From Actinomycetota bacterium (lineage in GTDB: Bacteria; Actinomycetota; Thermoleophilia; Gaiellales; Gaiellaceae), in assembly GCA_013821525.1 (NCBI GenBank), contig JACDGR010000126.1, positions 1 through 8,589 of the forward strand: DNA of 8,589 bases. The letters run 5' to 3'. The notes below the pieces were generated by a model. The model was not told where the DNA came from and searched no databases. It worked only from the letters and a program-made list of their open reading frames with translations. Position 1 is the stretch's first letter. Every line of letters begins with the position of its first letter. Below, piece after piece: positions 1 to 7,056 of the stretch. The position numbers were made by a program, and so were the translations under genes.

Positions 1-1853
1 CGGTCGCGGGCTGGTTGTGGTTGACTGTTCTCTTCGCCAACTTCGCCGAGGGCGTCGCCGAGGGCCGGGGCAAAGCGCAGGCGTCCGCGCTGCGCGCGAC
101 CCGGACGACGACGCTCGCATTGCGCCGCACCGACCACGGCGTCGAACGAGTCCCGGCCGCCGAACTGCAGCGCGGCGATGTGATCGTCGTCGACGCAGGG
201 GAGATCATCCCAGCCGACGGCGAGATCATCGAAGGAGTGGGCTCGGTCGACGAGTCGGCGATCACCGGCGAGTCCGCACCGGTCATTCGCGAAGCCGGAG
301 GTGACCGATCGGCCGTGACGGGCGGCACCCGCTTGCTCTCCGACCACCTCATCATCGAGGTCACGCAGGAGCCTGGCAGGTCGTTCCTCGACCGCATGAT
401 CGCGCTGGTCGAGGGCGCGGAGCGGCGCAAGACCCCAAACGAGATCGCCCTCAACATCCTCCTCTCCGGGTTGACGATCACCTTCCTCGCCGCCGTGGTG
501 ACCCTGCGCCCGTTCGCGCTCTACGCCGGCACTCCGCTCTCGCAAACGGTTCTCATCGCGCTCCTGGTCGCCCTGATCCCCACGACGATCGGCGGACTGC
601 TATCGGCAATCGGGATCGCCGGGATGGACCGGCTCGTTCAACGCAACGTGCTCGCGATGTCAGGTCGGGCCGTCGAGGCCTCCGGCGACGTCGACGTGTT
701 GCTGCTCGACAAGACCGGCACGATCACGCTCGGCAACCGCCAGGCCTCCGAGTTCCTCCCAGTCGATGGCGTTGTCGACATCGAGCTGGCCGAGATCGCG
801 CAACTCGCCTCGCTGGCGGACGAGACTCCCGAAGGGCGCTCGATCGTCGTCCTCGCCAAGGAGCGTTATGGGATGCGAGGGCGCGAGCTCGCCGCACACG
901 AGGCACACTTCGTCCCCTTCTCGGCGACGACGCGCATGAGTGGCGTCGACCTCGACGGGCGCTCGCTCCGGAAAGGAGCCGCGGACGCGGTGAAGCGCTA
1001 CGTCACCGACCAGGGTGGCCGCATCCCGGAGCGCCTCGACGAGCTCGTGCGCCAGGTCGCCGAATCTGGAGGGACGCCGCTGGTCGTCGCCCAGGACAAC
1101 TGGATCCTCGGAGTCATCCACCTCAAAGACATCGTCAAAGGAGGGATGACCGAGCGATTTGAAGAGCTGCGTCGGATGGGCATCCGTACGGTCATGATCA
1201 CCGGCGACAACCCGGTGACGGCTGCCGTGATTGCGCAAGAGGCCGGCGTCGACGACTTTCTCGCCGAGGCGACTCCGGAAGCGAAGATGGCTTTGATCAA
1301 GGAGGAGCAGGCCAAGGGTCGACTGGTAGCGATGACCGGAGACGGCACGAACGATGCGCCGGCGCTCGCGCAAGCCGACGTCGGCGTTGCGATGAACACC
1401 GGCACCTCCGCGGCGAAAGAGGCCGGCAACATGGTCGACCTCGATTCGAACCCGACGAAGCTGATCGAGATCGTCGAGGTCGGCAAGCAACTCTTGATCA
1501 CTCGCGGAGCTTTGACGACATTCTCGATCGCCAACGACGTCGCCAAGTACTTCGCGATCATCCCCGCGATCTTCGCGACAACCTATGCGGTTCACGGCAA
1601 AGGTCCGTTGAACACGCTGAACCTCATGCATCTCGGCACGCCTCACAGCGCGATCATCTCGGCGATCGTCTTCAACGCACTTGTCATCCCGCTGCTTGTT
1701 CCGCTCGCGCTGCGCGGCGTCAAGTACCGCGCGATCGGGGCGACCGCCCTACTGCGGCGAAACCTCTTGATCTACGGCCTCGGCGGCATGATCGTGCCGT
1801 TCATCGGCATCAAGGTGATTGATCTTCTCGTGCACGGGCTGCTGGGAGCATGA
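1..1853 (+). CDS. kdpB: K(+)-transporting P-type ATPase subunit B, 5'-truncated by window edge
   Basis: KdpB is the ATP-hydrolysing subunit of the high-affinity membrane K+ pump KdpFABC. The frame is open from base 3 with no start codon inside the window, and 616 residues are present. The family is about 680 residues long, so roughly 70 N-terminal residues, including the first membrane helices, lie upstream. Visible motifs in order are LTVLFANFAEG near the edge, the actuator loop TGES (264-275), the TM4 motif IPTTIGG, the phosphorylation motif DKTGT (708-722, Asp at 708-710), the nucleotide-domain motif KDIVKGG, the hinge GDGTNDAP (1338-1361), and TM5 NDVAKYF (1533-1553), which carries the Asp/Lys pair known from E. 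coli KdpB. The C-terminus FIGIKVIDLL is complete. All catalytic residues look intact, so this should be an active pump subunit. The TGES serine corresponds to E. coli Ser162, the known inhibitory phosphorylation site. kdpA is expected upstream, but kdpC does not follow: a kdpD-like gene starts 2 bases after the stop. Confidence 0.98.
   Translation, partial: VAGWLWLTVLFANFAEGVAEGRGKAQASALRATRTTTLALRRTDHGVERVPAAELQRGDVIVVDAGEIIPADGEIIEGVGSVDESAITGESAPVIREAGGDRSAVTGGTRLLSDHLIIEVTQEPGRSFLDRMIALVEGAERRKTPNEIALNILLSGLTITFLAAVVTLRPFALYAGTPLSQTVLIALLVALIPTTIGGLLSAIGIAGMDRLVQRNVLAMSGRAVEASGDVDVLLLDKTGTITLGNRQASEFLPVDGVVDIELAEIAQLASLADETPEGRSIVVLAKERYGMRGRELAAHEAHFVPFSATTRMSGVDLDGRSLRKGAADAVKRYVTDQGGRIPERLDELVRQVAESGGTPLVVAQDNWILGVIHLKDIVKGGMTERFEELRRMGIRTVMITGDNPVTAAVIAQEAGVDDFLAEATPEAKMALIKEEQAKGRLVAMTGDGTNDAPALAQADVGVAMNTGTSAAKEAGNMVDLDSNPTKLIEIVEVGKQLLITRGALTTFSIANDVAKYFAIIPAIFATTYAVHGKGPLNTLNLMHLGTPHSAIISAIVFNALVIPLLVPLALRGVKYRAIGATALLRRNLLIYGLGGMIVPFIGIKVIDLLVHGLLGA
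1844..1848 (+). promoter_or_regulatory. Ribosome binding site of short kdpD
   Basis: GGGAG lies inside the last codons of kdpB, 6 bases before the GTG at 1855. It decides the start of the kdpD-like gene. The protein read from that GTG (VARGRYRILLGAAPGVGKT) matches the usual KdpD N-terminus, whereas the upstream TTG at 1819 would add an unrelated peptide. Confidence 0.7.
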
Positions 1854-1854
1854 C

Positions 1855-2943
1855 GTGGCCAGAGGTCGCTACCGCATCCTCCTAGGCGCCGCGCCTGGCG
1901 TCGGCAAGACCTACCGGATGCTCCAAGAAGGCCAGCAAGCGCAGCGCGAGGGCAGGGACATAGTGATCGGCTATCTCGAGCCTCATGCTCGGCCAGAGAC
2001 GACTGCACTTGCCGAAGGCCTCGAGGCGGTGCCGCGGGCTCGCGCGCTGCACGGCAACCTCGAGCTCGCCGAGATGGACGTCGAAGCTGTGATCCGTCGA
2101 GCGCCCGAGCTTGCACTCGTCGACGAGCTCGCCCACACGAACGCGCCCGGTGCGCGCAACGAGAAGCGCTATCAAGACATCGACGAGATCCTCGCCGCCG
2201 GTGTCGACGTCATCTCGACCGTCAACGTCCAGCACCTCGAGTCTTTGAACGATGCCGTCTTCGAGCTGACCGAGGTTCGGCCGCGGGAGACGTTCCCGGA
2301 CCGCATCCTCGACAACGCAGACGAGGTCATCCTCGTCGACCTGTCGCCTGAAGCCCTGCGCGAACGCCTCGCCGCCGGCAAGGTGTACCCGAAGACCGGC
2401 GTCGACGCTGCTCTGAGGAATTTCTTCCGGCTCGAGAACCTTGGAGCGCTCCGCGAGCTCGCGCTCCGCGAGGTTGCCGAGGATGCTGAGCACAGACGAC
2501 GCCCCTCTGTGCTCGAACCTCTCTCGAAACAGGCGGTGACGGAACGCGTGCTGGCGCTCGTCGAGCCGCAACCTAAATCGCAGCGAATCATGCGGCGCGC
2601 CTGGCGCTCGGCGCAGCGGCTTGGTGGTGAAATGGACGCCTTGTGGGTACGGCCCGCAAGCCACGATGTCTCGGCGAAAGAGGCGACACAACTGGCCGCC
2701 CTGCGGCGACTAGCGTCGATCCTCGGGGTCCACTTCCTCGAGGAGCAAGGCGATCTCGTGGAGACCGTTCGCCGCGTCGCTCACGAACGCGGCTCGACCT
2801 ACGTCTTCGTTGGCACTCCGGATGAGCGGCGCCGGGTCGAAGTCCTACGCGGCTCGCTCCTGTCGCGAATGGTGCGAGAGCTGCCTGGCCTCGACATACG
2901 CGTCGTTGCCGACCGTGCCGCACGCAAGGACCTTCGACCATGA
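1855..2943 (+). CDS. kdpD: Short KdpD: N-terminal P-loop sensor domain plus Usp domain, no histidine kinase
   Basis: The 362-residue protein corresponds to the cytoplasmic N-terminal part of KdpD, the K+ sensor of about 900 residues. Residues 3-212 are the KdpD domain, with Walker A GAAPGVGKTY (11-20), the Walker B-like segment VDELAHTNAPG (89-99) and the conserved STVNVQHLESLND (121-133). Residues about 229-352 form a Usp-like domain. The four membrane helices, GAF region and histidine kinase of full KdpD are absent, and the gene ends cleanly with an overlapping next gene, so this is an architecture and not a frameshift remnant. Short KdpD proteins are known from cyanobacteria such as Anabaena. 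In E. coli the N-terminal domain has been reported to act as a serine kinase on KdpB, so this protein could regulate the adjacent pump directly; that is inference. GTG start chosen because of the ribosome binding site and homology. It follows kdpB by one base between stop and start and is surely co-transcribed. The position is normally kdpC's. Confidence 0.93.
   Translation: MARGRYRILLGAAPGVGKTYRMLQEGQQAQREGRDIVIGYLEPHARPETTALAEGLEAVPRARALHGNLELAEMDVEAVIRRAPELALVDELAHTNAPGARNEKRYQDIDEILAAGVDVISTVNVQHLESLNDAVFELTEVRPRETFPDRILDNADEVILVDLSPEALRERLAAGKVYPKTGVDAALRNFFRLENLGALRELALREVAEDAEHRRRPSVLEPLSKQAVTERVLALVEPQPKSQRIMRRAWRSAQRLGGEMDALWVRPASHDVSAKEATQLAALRRLASILGVHFLEEQGDLVETVRRVAHERGSTYVFVGTPDERRRVEVLRGSLLSRMVRELPGLDIRVVADRAARKDLRP
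2926..2930 (+). promoter_or_regulatory. Ribosome binding site of membrane Usp gene
   Basis: AAGGA lies within the end of the short kdpD, 9 bases before the ATG at 2940. Together with the ATGA overlap it supports 2940 as the start and suggests translational coupling. Confidence 0.6.
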
Positions 2944-3485
2944 CGATCGGCCTTGTTGCTGCCGTCATCGTCCTTGCGACGATTCTCCTGTTCCTGACCC
3001 TCCGCCGGAGGCATCCGAAGCCGCGTGCACTGACAGCCCGCCGCTTGCTCGTTCCCTTCACCGGCGGCGCGCTCGATCAGGCCGTGCTCGACGCTGCCCT
3101 CCGCGTCGCCCGAGCCGAGGAAGCGACGCTGGTGCCGGCCTACCTCGTGATCGTGCCGCTCTGGTACGCCGAGGACGCACCGCTACGGCAGGAGGTGCAA
3201 GTGGCGATGCCGCTCCTCGAGGCGGTCGAGCACGCGGCACTCAGGGCCGGCGTTCCTGTCGACGCGCGCATCGAACGCGGACGCTCGGCTATCCATGCCC
3301 TGCAACGGCTGTGGGCGATCGAGGAATTCGACCGCGTGATCGCTCCCGCACCCGCGCACGGCAGCAGGAATGGCCGGCGAGCAGGGTTCTCGGCGAAAGA
3401 CCTGACGTGGATTCTCACCCAGGCGCCCTTTGAGACGCTCGTCCTGAAACCGGCACCGGAACTCTCATCGCGGCCCTCGGCATAG
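2940..3485 (+). CDS. Membrane-anchored universal stress protein-like protein
   Basis: A 181-residue protein begins with one hydrophobic helix (about residues 4-21), followed by a positive stretch (LRRRHPKPR), which predicts a single N-terminal anchor with the rest in the cytoplasm. Residues about 34-171 read as a Usp-like alpha/beta fold: a first strand RRLLVPFTGG, a helix LDQAVLDAALRVARAEEATLV, and a last strand FETLVLKP. The usual Usp ATP-binding glycine pattern is not clear: around residues 141-151 there is HGSRNGRRAGFS, which does not fit G-2X-G-9X-G(S/T). Nucleotide binding is therefore uncertain. The ATG overlaps the kdpD stop as ATGA, so the two are probably made in equal amounts. Because the short KdpD has lost its own membrane part, this protein could tether it or supply a second sensor domain; that is inference. 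It is the last gene of the operon. I recognise the fold but no named gene. Confidence 0.85.
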   Translation: MTIGLVAAVIVLATILLFLTLRRRHPKPRALTARRLLVPFTGGALDQAVLDAALRVARAEEATLVPAYLVIVPLWYAEDAPLRQEVQVAMPLLEAVEHAALRAGVPVDARIERGRSAIHALQRLWAIEEFDRVIAPAPAHGSRNGRRAGFSAKDLTWILTQAPFETLVLKPAPELSSRPSA

Positions 3486-3511
3486 CGCAGGCCACGCGCA
3501 CACGAAGCTGC

Positions 3512-3533
3512 CGGTCGCGTCGCTAAACGACCG
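3512..3533. terminator. Weak hairpin between convergent operons
   Basis: CGGTCG (3512-3517) and CGACCG (3528-3533) can pair as a 6-base stem with a 10-base loop that contains the isomerase stop codon. There is no T-tract on either side. The site lies at the meeting point of two convergent operons, in a gap of only 37 bases (3486-3522), so a bidirectional terminator is plausible but the stem is short. Confidence 0.25.
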
Positions 3534-4953
3534 CTAGCTCAAGCCCGAGCAAATGGGCCACCTTGCGGATGCGCGAGACCTGGTGACCGACGCCGAGCGC
3601 AACGTGGTGGGTCGGTCCCTCGGCACACCACGCGTCGAAGAATGCGGCCGGTGCGGCGGGAAATCTGATTCGCGAGTTCGTGTTCCCGATCCGGAAGGTC
3701 GGCCCCGCGATCGATTCGCCCTCGGCCGCGACGAGCTTCAGCGCACCCTCGGCGGTCTGCGTCAGACCGAGGATCGTCACGGGACCGAGCCGAACCTTCA
3801 TCTCGATCGACAGCCCCGCGCCCGACTTGCCGTGGTAGAGCTGCAGCGCCCGTGCGACGGGTCGTTCGGCGGCGATGCCCAGGTGACCGGGGCCATCGTG
3901 GCCCATCAGGATGAACCCCTCGTCGAAATCGAGCGCATAGAACTCCGTGTACGAGCCGCCCGCCCCGAGCCGATCGAGCAGCAGCATCGCGATGTTCGTC
4001 TTCAGATCTCCCTCGCCGGCGGCAGGCACGCCGCGTGCGGTGAGCAAGGAGTTCCCGACGATCAGCCCAGCGACGACCTGCTCGGCGAGGTTGCCGTCAA
4101 CGCCGCGGTAGTAATAGGTGAGCCCGTCGAGGTCGAAGTCTGCGACCAGGCTGTCGAGCCCGACCGCCACACGTGACGACCACTCGAACACCTCAGGTGT
4201 GATCTCGGCGGCGACCGGGTCGAGCCCCACCTCAGCGAGATCGAAGGTCGCGCGGATCTCTTCACCCTTGTTCGCTACCTCCTCGGCGCCGGCCGACTCG
4301 ACGCGAGCGGCGAGATCGTCGATCTCGAGCACTTCGACATGCGCGCCGGTCTGCGCGTGCACTTGCGTGAAGTCCGAGTACAGATCGAGCATGCCGGGGT
4401 ACGTATGACCGAGGAAACCGATGCGCGCGGAGCGCAACGAGCCCACCGCGCGGATTGCATCGAGCCATTCCGCGAGGGCCGCCCAGGCAGGATCGCCATC
4501 GAGGAGCGTGCCGGTCACCGTGCGGTACGTAATGCGTGCGCGTGTGAACGCACCGGCAATCTCCGGCACGCAACAGGCGGAGCAATTCGCCAGCCACTCC
4601 GCCGTCGTCATGCTTTCGTAGTCGAGGGTGCGCGTCGGCTGGAGATTGAGAATGACGACTGGCGCACCGACAGCCTGCACGACAGGCAGCACCTGCGACG
4701 ACGTCGCGTAGGTGGCGGCGTAGAGCAGGACGAGGTCGACCCTCTCGGACGCGAGCTTCAGACCGGCTTCGCGTGCGGCGGGGGCCGTATCCACGAGCCC
4801 TGCAGAGACGACCTCGGCGCCGGCTTCCACGAGTCGCGCCTCGACGTGTCGCTGATACCCCTCGAGCCGCTCGCGCAGACCTTCGAATTGTGACCAGTAG
4901 GCCGCAAGGCCGATACCGAAGACGCCGACGCGCGGCGGAAGAATGCGGCTCAC
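3523..4953 (-). CDS. L-arabinose/L-fucose isomerase superfamily sugar isomerase
   Basis: A 476-residue protein, close to the 500 residues of E. coli AraA, that should interconvert an aldose and a ketose in the cytoplasm using a divalent metal such as Mn2+. The N-terminal half is a Rossmann-like region (PRVGVFGIGLAAYWSQF, then VDLVLLYAATYATSSQVLP). The C-terminal half carries the metal site: Glu314 in GEGDLKT, Glu337 in SYTEFYALDF, His352 in MGHDGPGH and His449/His450 in GPTHHVALG. These match AraA Glu306, Glu333, His350 and His450 in spacing and context. Overall similarity to true AraA is low elsewhere, so L-arabinose, L-fucose, D-arabinose, L-rhamnose or another sugar are all possible. The GTG start at 4953 overlaps the permease stop as GTGA and has a GGAGG 4 bases upstream; the same frame stays open further upstream but that part is unrelated sequence. 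The gene is the last of the transporter operon, which suggests its substrate is the imported sugar. Confidence 0.9.
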   Translation of the reverse strand: MSRILPPRVGVFGIGLAAYWSQFEGLRERLEGYQRHVEARLVEAGAEVVSAGLVDTAPAAREAGLKLASERVDLVLLYAATYATSSQVLPVVQAVGAPVVILNLQPTRTLDYESMTTAEWLANCSACCVPEIAGAFTRARITYRTVTGTLLDGDPAWAALAEWLDAIRAVGSLRSARIGFLGHTYPGMLDLYSDFTQVHAQTGAHVEVLEIDDLAARVESAGAEEVANKGEEIRATFDLAEVGLDPVAAEITPEVFEWSSRVAVGLDSLVADFDLDGLTYYYRGVDGNLAEQVVAGLIVGNSLLTARGVPAAGEGDLKTNIAMLLLDRLGAGGSYTEFYALDFDEGFILMGHDGPGHLGIAAERPVARALQLYHGKSGAGLSIEMKVRLGPVTILGLTQTAEGALKLVAAEGESIAGPTFRIGNTNSRIRFPAAPAAFFDAWCAEGPTHHVALGVGHQVSRIRKVAHLLGLELAVV

Positions 4954-6023
4954 TGCGCCTCCCCCGCGGGAAGCGCGCCGGCGTGGCGCCGGGCCGTGGC
5001 GCTGCGCCGGCGCCCCTGCGCACGCCGATAGAGCGCACGGCTGTTTGGCAGGATGACGCTCGCCACCAGGAGCGCACCGACGACGATGTTCTGATCCTGC
5101 GCCGGCACCTGGTCGGCGGTCAGCGCCGTCTGCAGACACCCGAGCACGGCGACCGCGACGGCGACGCCCGCGATCGTCCCACGACCGCCGAAGATCGAGA
5201 TGCCCCCCAAGAGCACGATCGTGACGACAAACAACTCCATCCCCACGCCCGAGTCGTAGCGAGCGGACGCGAAGCGCAGCGACCAGAGAACGCCGGCGAA
5301 TCCGCTCATCGCTCCCGAGAGGACGAACAGCCAGAACTTGATCCGCTTGACGCGAATGCCGGCAAAGAACGCAGCCTCCTGCCCGGCGCCAATCGCGAAG
5401 ATGGCGCGTCCCAGGGGAGTTGCGTGCAGCACGATCGCGAAGATGACGGCCAGTCCGGCAAAGAATGCGATCGAGTACGGGAAGTGCGTCCCCGGGATCG
5501 GTACGACGCCGATGTTCGTCAGGTTCGCTGGAAAGCCGCCGATCGTGTCGGTCGGCAGGATCCCCTGCGCGATTCCGCGGTAGAGCGTCAGCGTCCCGAT
5601 CGTGACCGCGAGTGACGGCAACGCCAGCCGCGTGATCAGAAAGCCGTTGAACGCGCCGAGGACCGCGCCGAGCGCGACCGCCGCGGCCATCGCGGGCCAG
5701 ATGGGCCAGCCGTGCTTGAAGAGCTCGGCCATCAGCACACCGCTGAGCCCAAGGATCGATGCGACCGACAGATCGATCTCCCCGGTGACGACAATCAGGG
5801 TCAGCGGGAGGGCCATGATCGCAACCTCGCCGACGTTCAAACAGATGAAGAACAGATTCGACGACTGGAGGAAGTACGGCGACGCGTGCGCGCCGTAAGC
5901 GACCGTCGCGGCGAGCAACACGACGAGCAGGGCTTCCCACCGGACAAGAAAGCCGAGCCAAGACACCTTCGACGAGCGGTCGACCGCGCTTCCTTCCGTC
6001 ACGACCTGCGGCAGCTCAGCCAC
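4950..6023 (-). CDS. Sugar ABC transporter permease (BPD_transp_2 family, RhaQ/LsrD-like), second permease
   Basis: A 357-residue polytopic inner-membrane protein that forms half of the translocation channel of a sugar importer. Hydrophobic segments begin around residues 30-45 and continue to about 325. Family marks are VVTGEIDLSVASILGLSG (78-95), the cytoplasmic coupling-type loop ATPLGRAIFAIGAGQEAAFFAGIRV (201-225), SGAMSGFAGVLW (236-247) and LLGGISIFGGRGTIAG (271-286). The style is closest to what I know of rhamnose-type (RhaQ) or autoinducer-2-type (LsrD) permeases, but sugar specificity cannot be read from it. The C-terminal tail after residue 333 is short, basic and alanine-rich. GTG at 6021-6023 was chosen because AGGAGG lies 4 bases upstream; the longer open frame to 6158 adds 45 residues of arginine-rich, non-homologous sequence. 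It overlaps the previous permease by 8 bases and the isomerase by 4, so the genes are co-translated. Confidence 0.9.
   Translation of the reverse strand: MAELPQVVTEGSAVDRSSKVSWLGFLVRWEALLVVLLAATVAYGAHASPYFLQSSNLFFICLNVGEVAIMALPLTLIVVTGEIDLSVASILGLSGVLMAELFKHGWPIWPAMAAAVALGAVLGAFNGFLITRLALPSLAVTIGTLTLYRGIAQGILPTDTIGGFPANLTNIGVVPIPGTHFPYSIAFFAGLAVIFAIVLHATPLGRAIFAIGAGQEAAFFAGIRVKRIKFWLFVLSGAMSGFAGVLWSLRFASARYDSGVGMELFVVTIVLLGGISIFGGRGTIAGVAVAVAVLGCLQTALTADQVPAQDQNIVVGALLVASVILPNSRALYRRAQGRRRSATARRHAGALPAGEAQ
4958..4962 (-). promoter_or_regulatory. Ribosome binding site of the isomerase
   Basis: GGAGG, within a GGGGGAGG run on the minus strand, sits 4 bases before the GTG at 4953 and inside the end of the preceding permease gene. 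It fixes the isomerase start among several in-frame alternatives. Confidence 0.65.
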
Positions 6024-7056
6024 GCGCCCTCCTGCGCGTGCGGAGCGCGGGCGCCACGCGCACGGCGACCAGGCGGTCGAACGCGATCGCCGCGAGCAGG
6101 AGTCCACCTGCCAGCGCCTGGCTCCAGAACGAAGACACATTGACGACGACGAGTGCACTGTTGATCGTGTTCAGCAGGAGGGCGCCGAGCGCCGCACCGA
6201 GGACGGTGCCGCTGCCGCCGAAGATCGCTACGCCGCCGACGACGACTGCGGCGATCACCTGAAACTCATACCCCACGCCAGCGATCGCGTCGACCGAGCC
6301 GTAGTAGGAGAGCCACACCGCACCGGCGAAGCCGGCGATCGCTCCACTGAGGACGAACGCAAGGAAAACCCGTCTGCCGACGGGGATGCCTGCGAGGCGC
6401 GCCGCATCGGGATCTGATCCGATCGCGTAGAGGTCGCGTGCAGTTCGAAAGCTGCGCATTGCGTAGGTGGCGACCGCGACCGCAACGATCGCAATGATTC
6501 CGAGGTACGGAACGCCGGCGACTCTCCCGTAACCGATCTTGTTGAACACGTTCGGCAGCATCGATGCGTTCACCTGATTGCCGCCCGCCCACGCGCCGTC
6601 GATCCCACGGATGATGTAGAGAGTCCCTAGTGTCACGACGAGGCTAGGAACACGCGCGACGGTAACGATCAACCCGTTGACGACGCCGCACACGACTCCG
6701 ATCCCGACCGCTACCAGGAAGACGAGGACGAGCGGGATGTGCGGGTGGTCGCGAAAGAGAACGCCTGTGGCGTAGGCGGAGATGCCTAGAACCGAGCCGA
6801 TGGACAGGTCGACGTTGCGCGTAATGATCACGATCGTCTCCCCGATCGCGAGCAGCGCGATGATCGCTGCGCTTGCGAGCAACTGCTGAACGCTCGTCGC
6901 GCTGAGGAAGTTGCTGTTGTCGATCGTCGTCCCGCCGACCACGAGGACGAGCGCGAGGACGATGCCGAGCTCGCGGAACCGCAGGAGCAACTCGGCGAGC
7001 GCATGGGAGCTCCCGCCGCGGCCGGCGAGCGTCCGCTTCTCGGCAACGGCTGTCAT
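6016..7056 (-). CDS. Sugar ABC transporter permease (BPD_transp_2 family, RhaP/LsrC-like), first permease
   Basis: A 346-residue integral membrane protein that should pair with the other permease to form the channel. The first membrane segment is near residues 31-43, and hydrophobic stretches recur to about 325. Family marks are IITRNVDLSIGSVLGISAY (77-95), VPSLVVTLGTLYIIRG (136-151), the coupling-type loop RTARDLYAIGSDPDAARLAGIPV (204-226), SGAIAGFAGAVW (237-248) and VVGGVAIFGGSGTVLGAALG (272-291). It is clearly paralogous to the second permease, as normal for heterodimeric importers such as RhaPQ and LsrCD. The ATG at 7056 overlaps the ATPase stop as ATGA and has GAGGA 6 bases upstream; the frame extends to 7329 but that upstream part is the ATPase gene read out of frame. 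Substrate is not determined by sequence; a deoxy or pentose sugar is the likeliest given the isomerase downstream. Confidence 0.92.
   Translation of the reverse strand: MTAVAEKRTLAGRGGSSHALAELLLRFRELGIVLALVLVVGGTTIDNSNFLSATSVQQLLASAAIIALLAIGETIVIITRNVDLSIGSVLGISAYATGVLFRDHPHIPLVLVFLVAVGIGVVCGVVNGLIVTVARVPSLVVTLGTLYIIRGIDGAWAGGNQVNASMLPNVFNKIGYGRVAGVPYLGIIAIVAVAVATYAMRSFRTARDLYAIGSDPDAARLAGIPVGRRVFLAFVLSGAIAGFAGAVWLSYYGSVDAIAGVGYEFQVIAAVVVGGVAIFGGSGTVLGAALGALLLNTINSALVVVNVSSFWSQALAGGLLLAAIAFDRLVAVRVAPALRTRRRARG
6028..6033 (-). promoter_or_regulatory. Ribosome binding site of the second permease
   Basis: AGGAGG on the minus strand, 4 bases before the GTG at 6023, lies inside the 3' end of the first permease gene. 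It selects this start over the longer in-frame GTG at 6158. Confidence 0.7.

Noticed and set aside
660..1646. A 328-residue minus-strand open frame within kdpB
   Set aside because: It lies wholly antisense to conserved KdpB catalytic motifs and shows no domain of its own.
1819..1854. TTG at 1819 as the start of the short kdpD
   Set aside because: It would add a 12-residue peptide unlike KdpD and overlap kdpB by 35 bases. The GTG at 1855 has a well-placed GGGAG and gives the family's normal N-terminus.
4773..5615. A 280-residue plus-strand open frame across the isomerase-permease junction
   Set aside because: It is antisense to two real genes and composed mostly of Arg, Asp and Glu, typical of GC-driven spurious frames.
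3523..5961. An 812-residue open frame on the minus strand suggesting an isomerase with a large N-terminal extension
   Set aside because: Upstream of 4953 the frame is the permease gene read out of frame, giving arginine-rich sequence with no fold features. A GTG with a strong ribosome binding site starts the isomerase exactly where homology begins.
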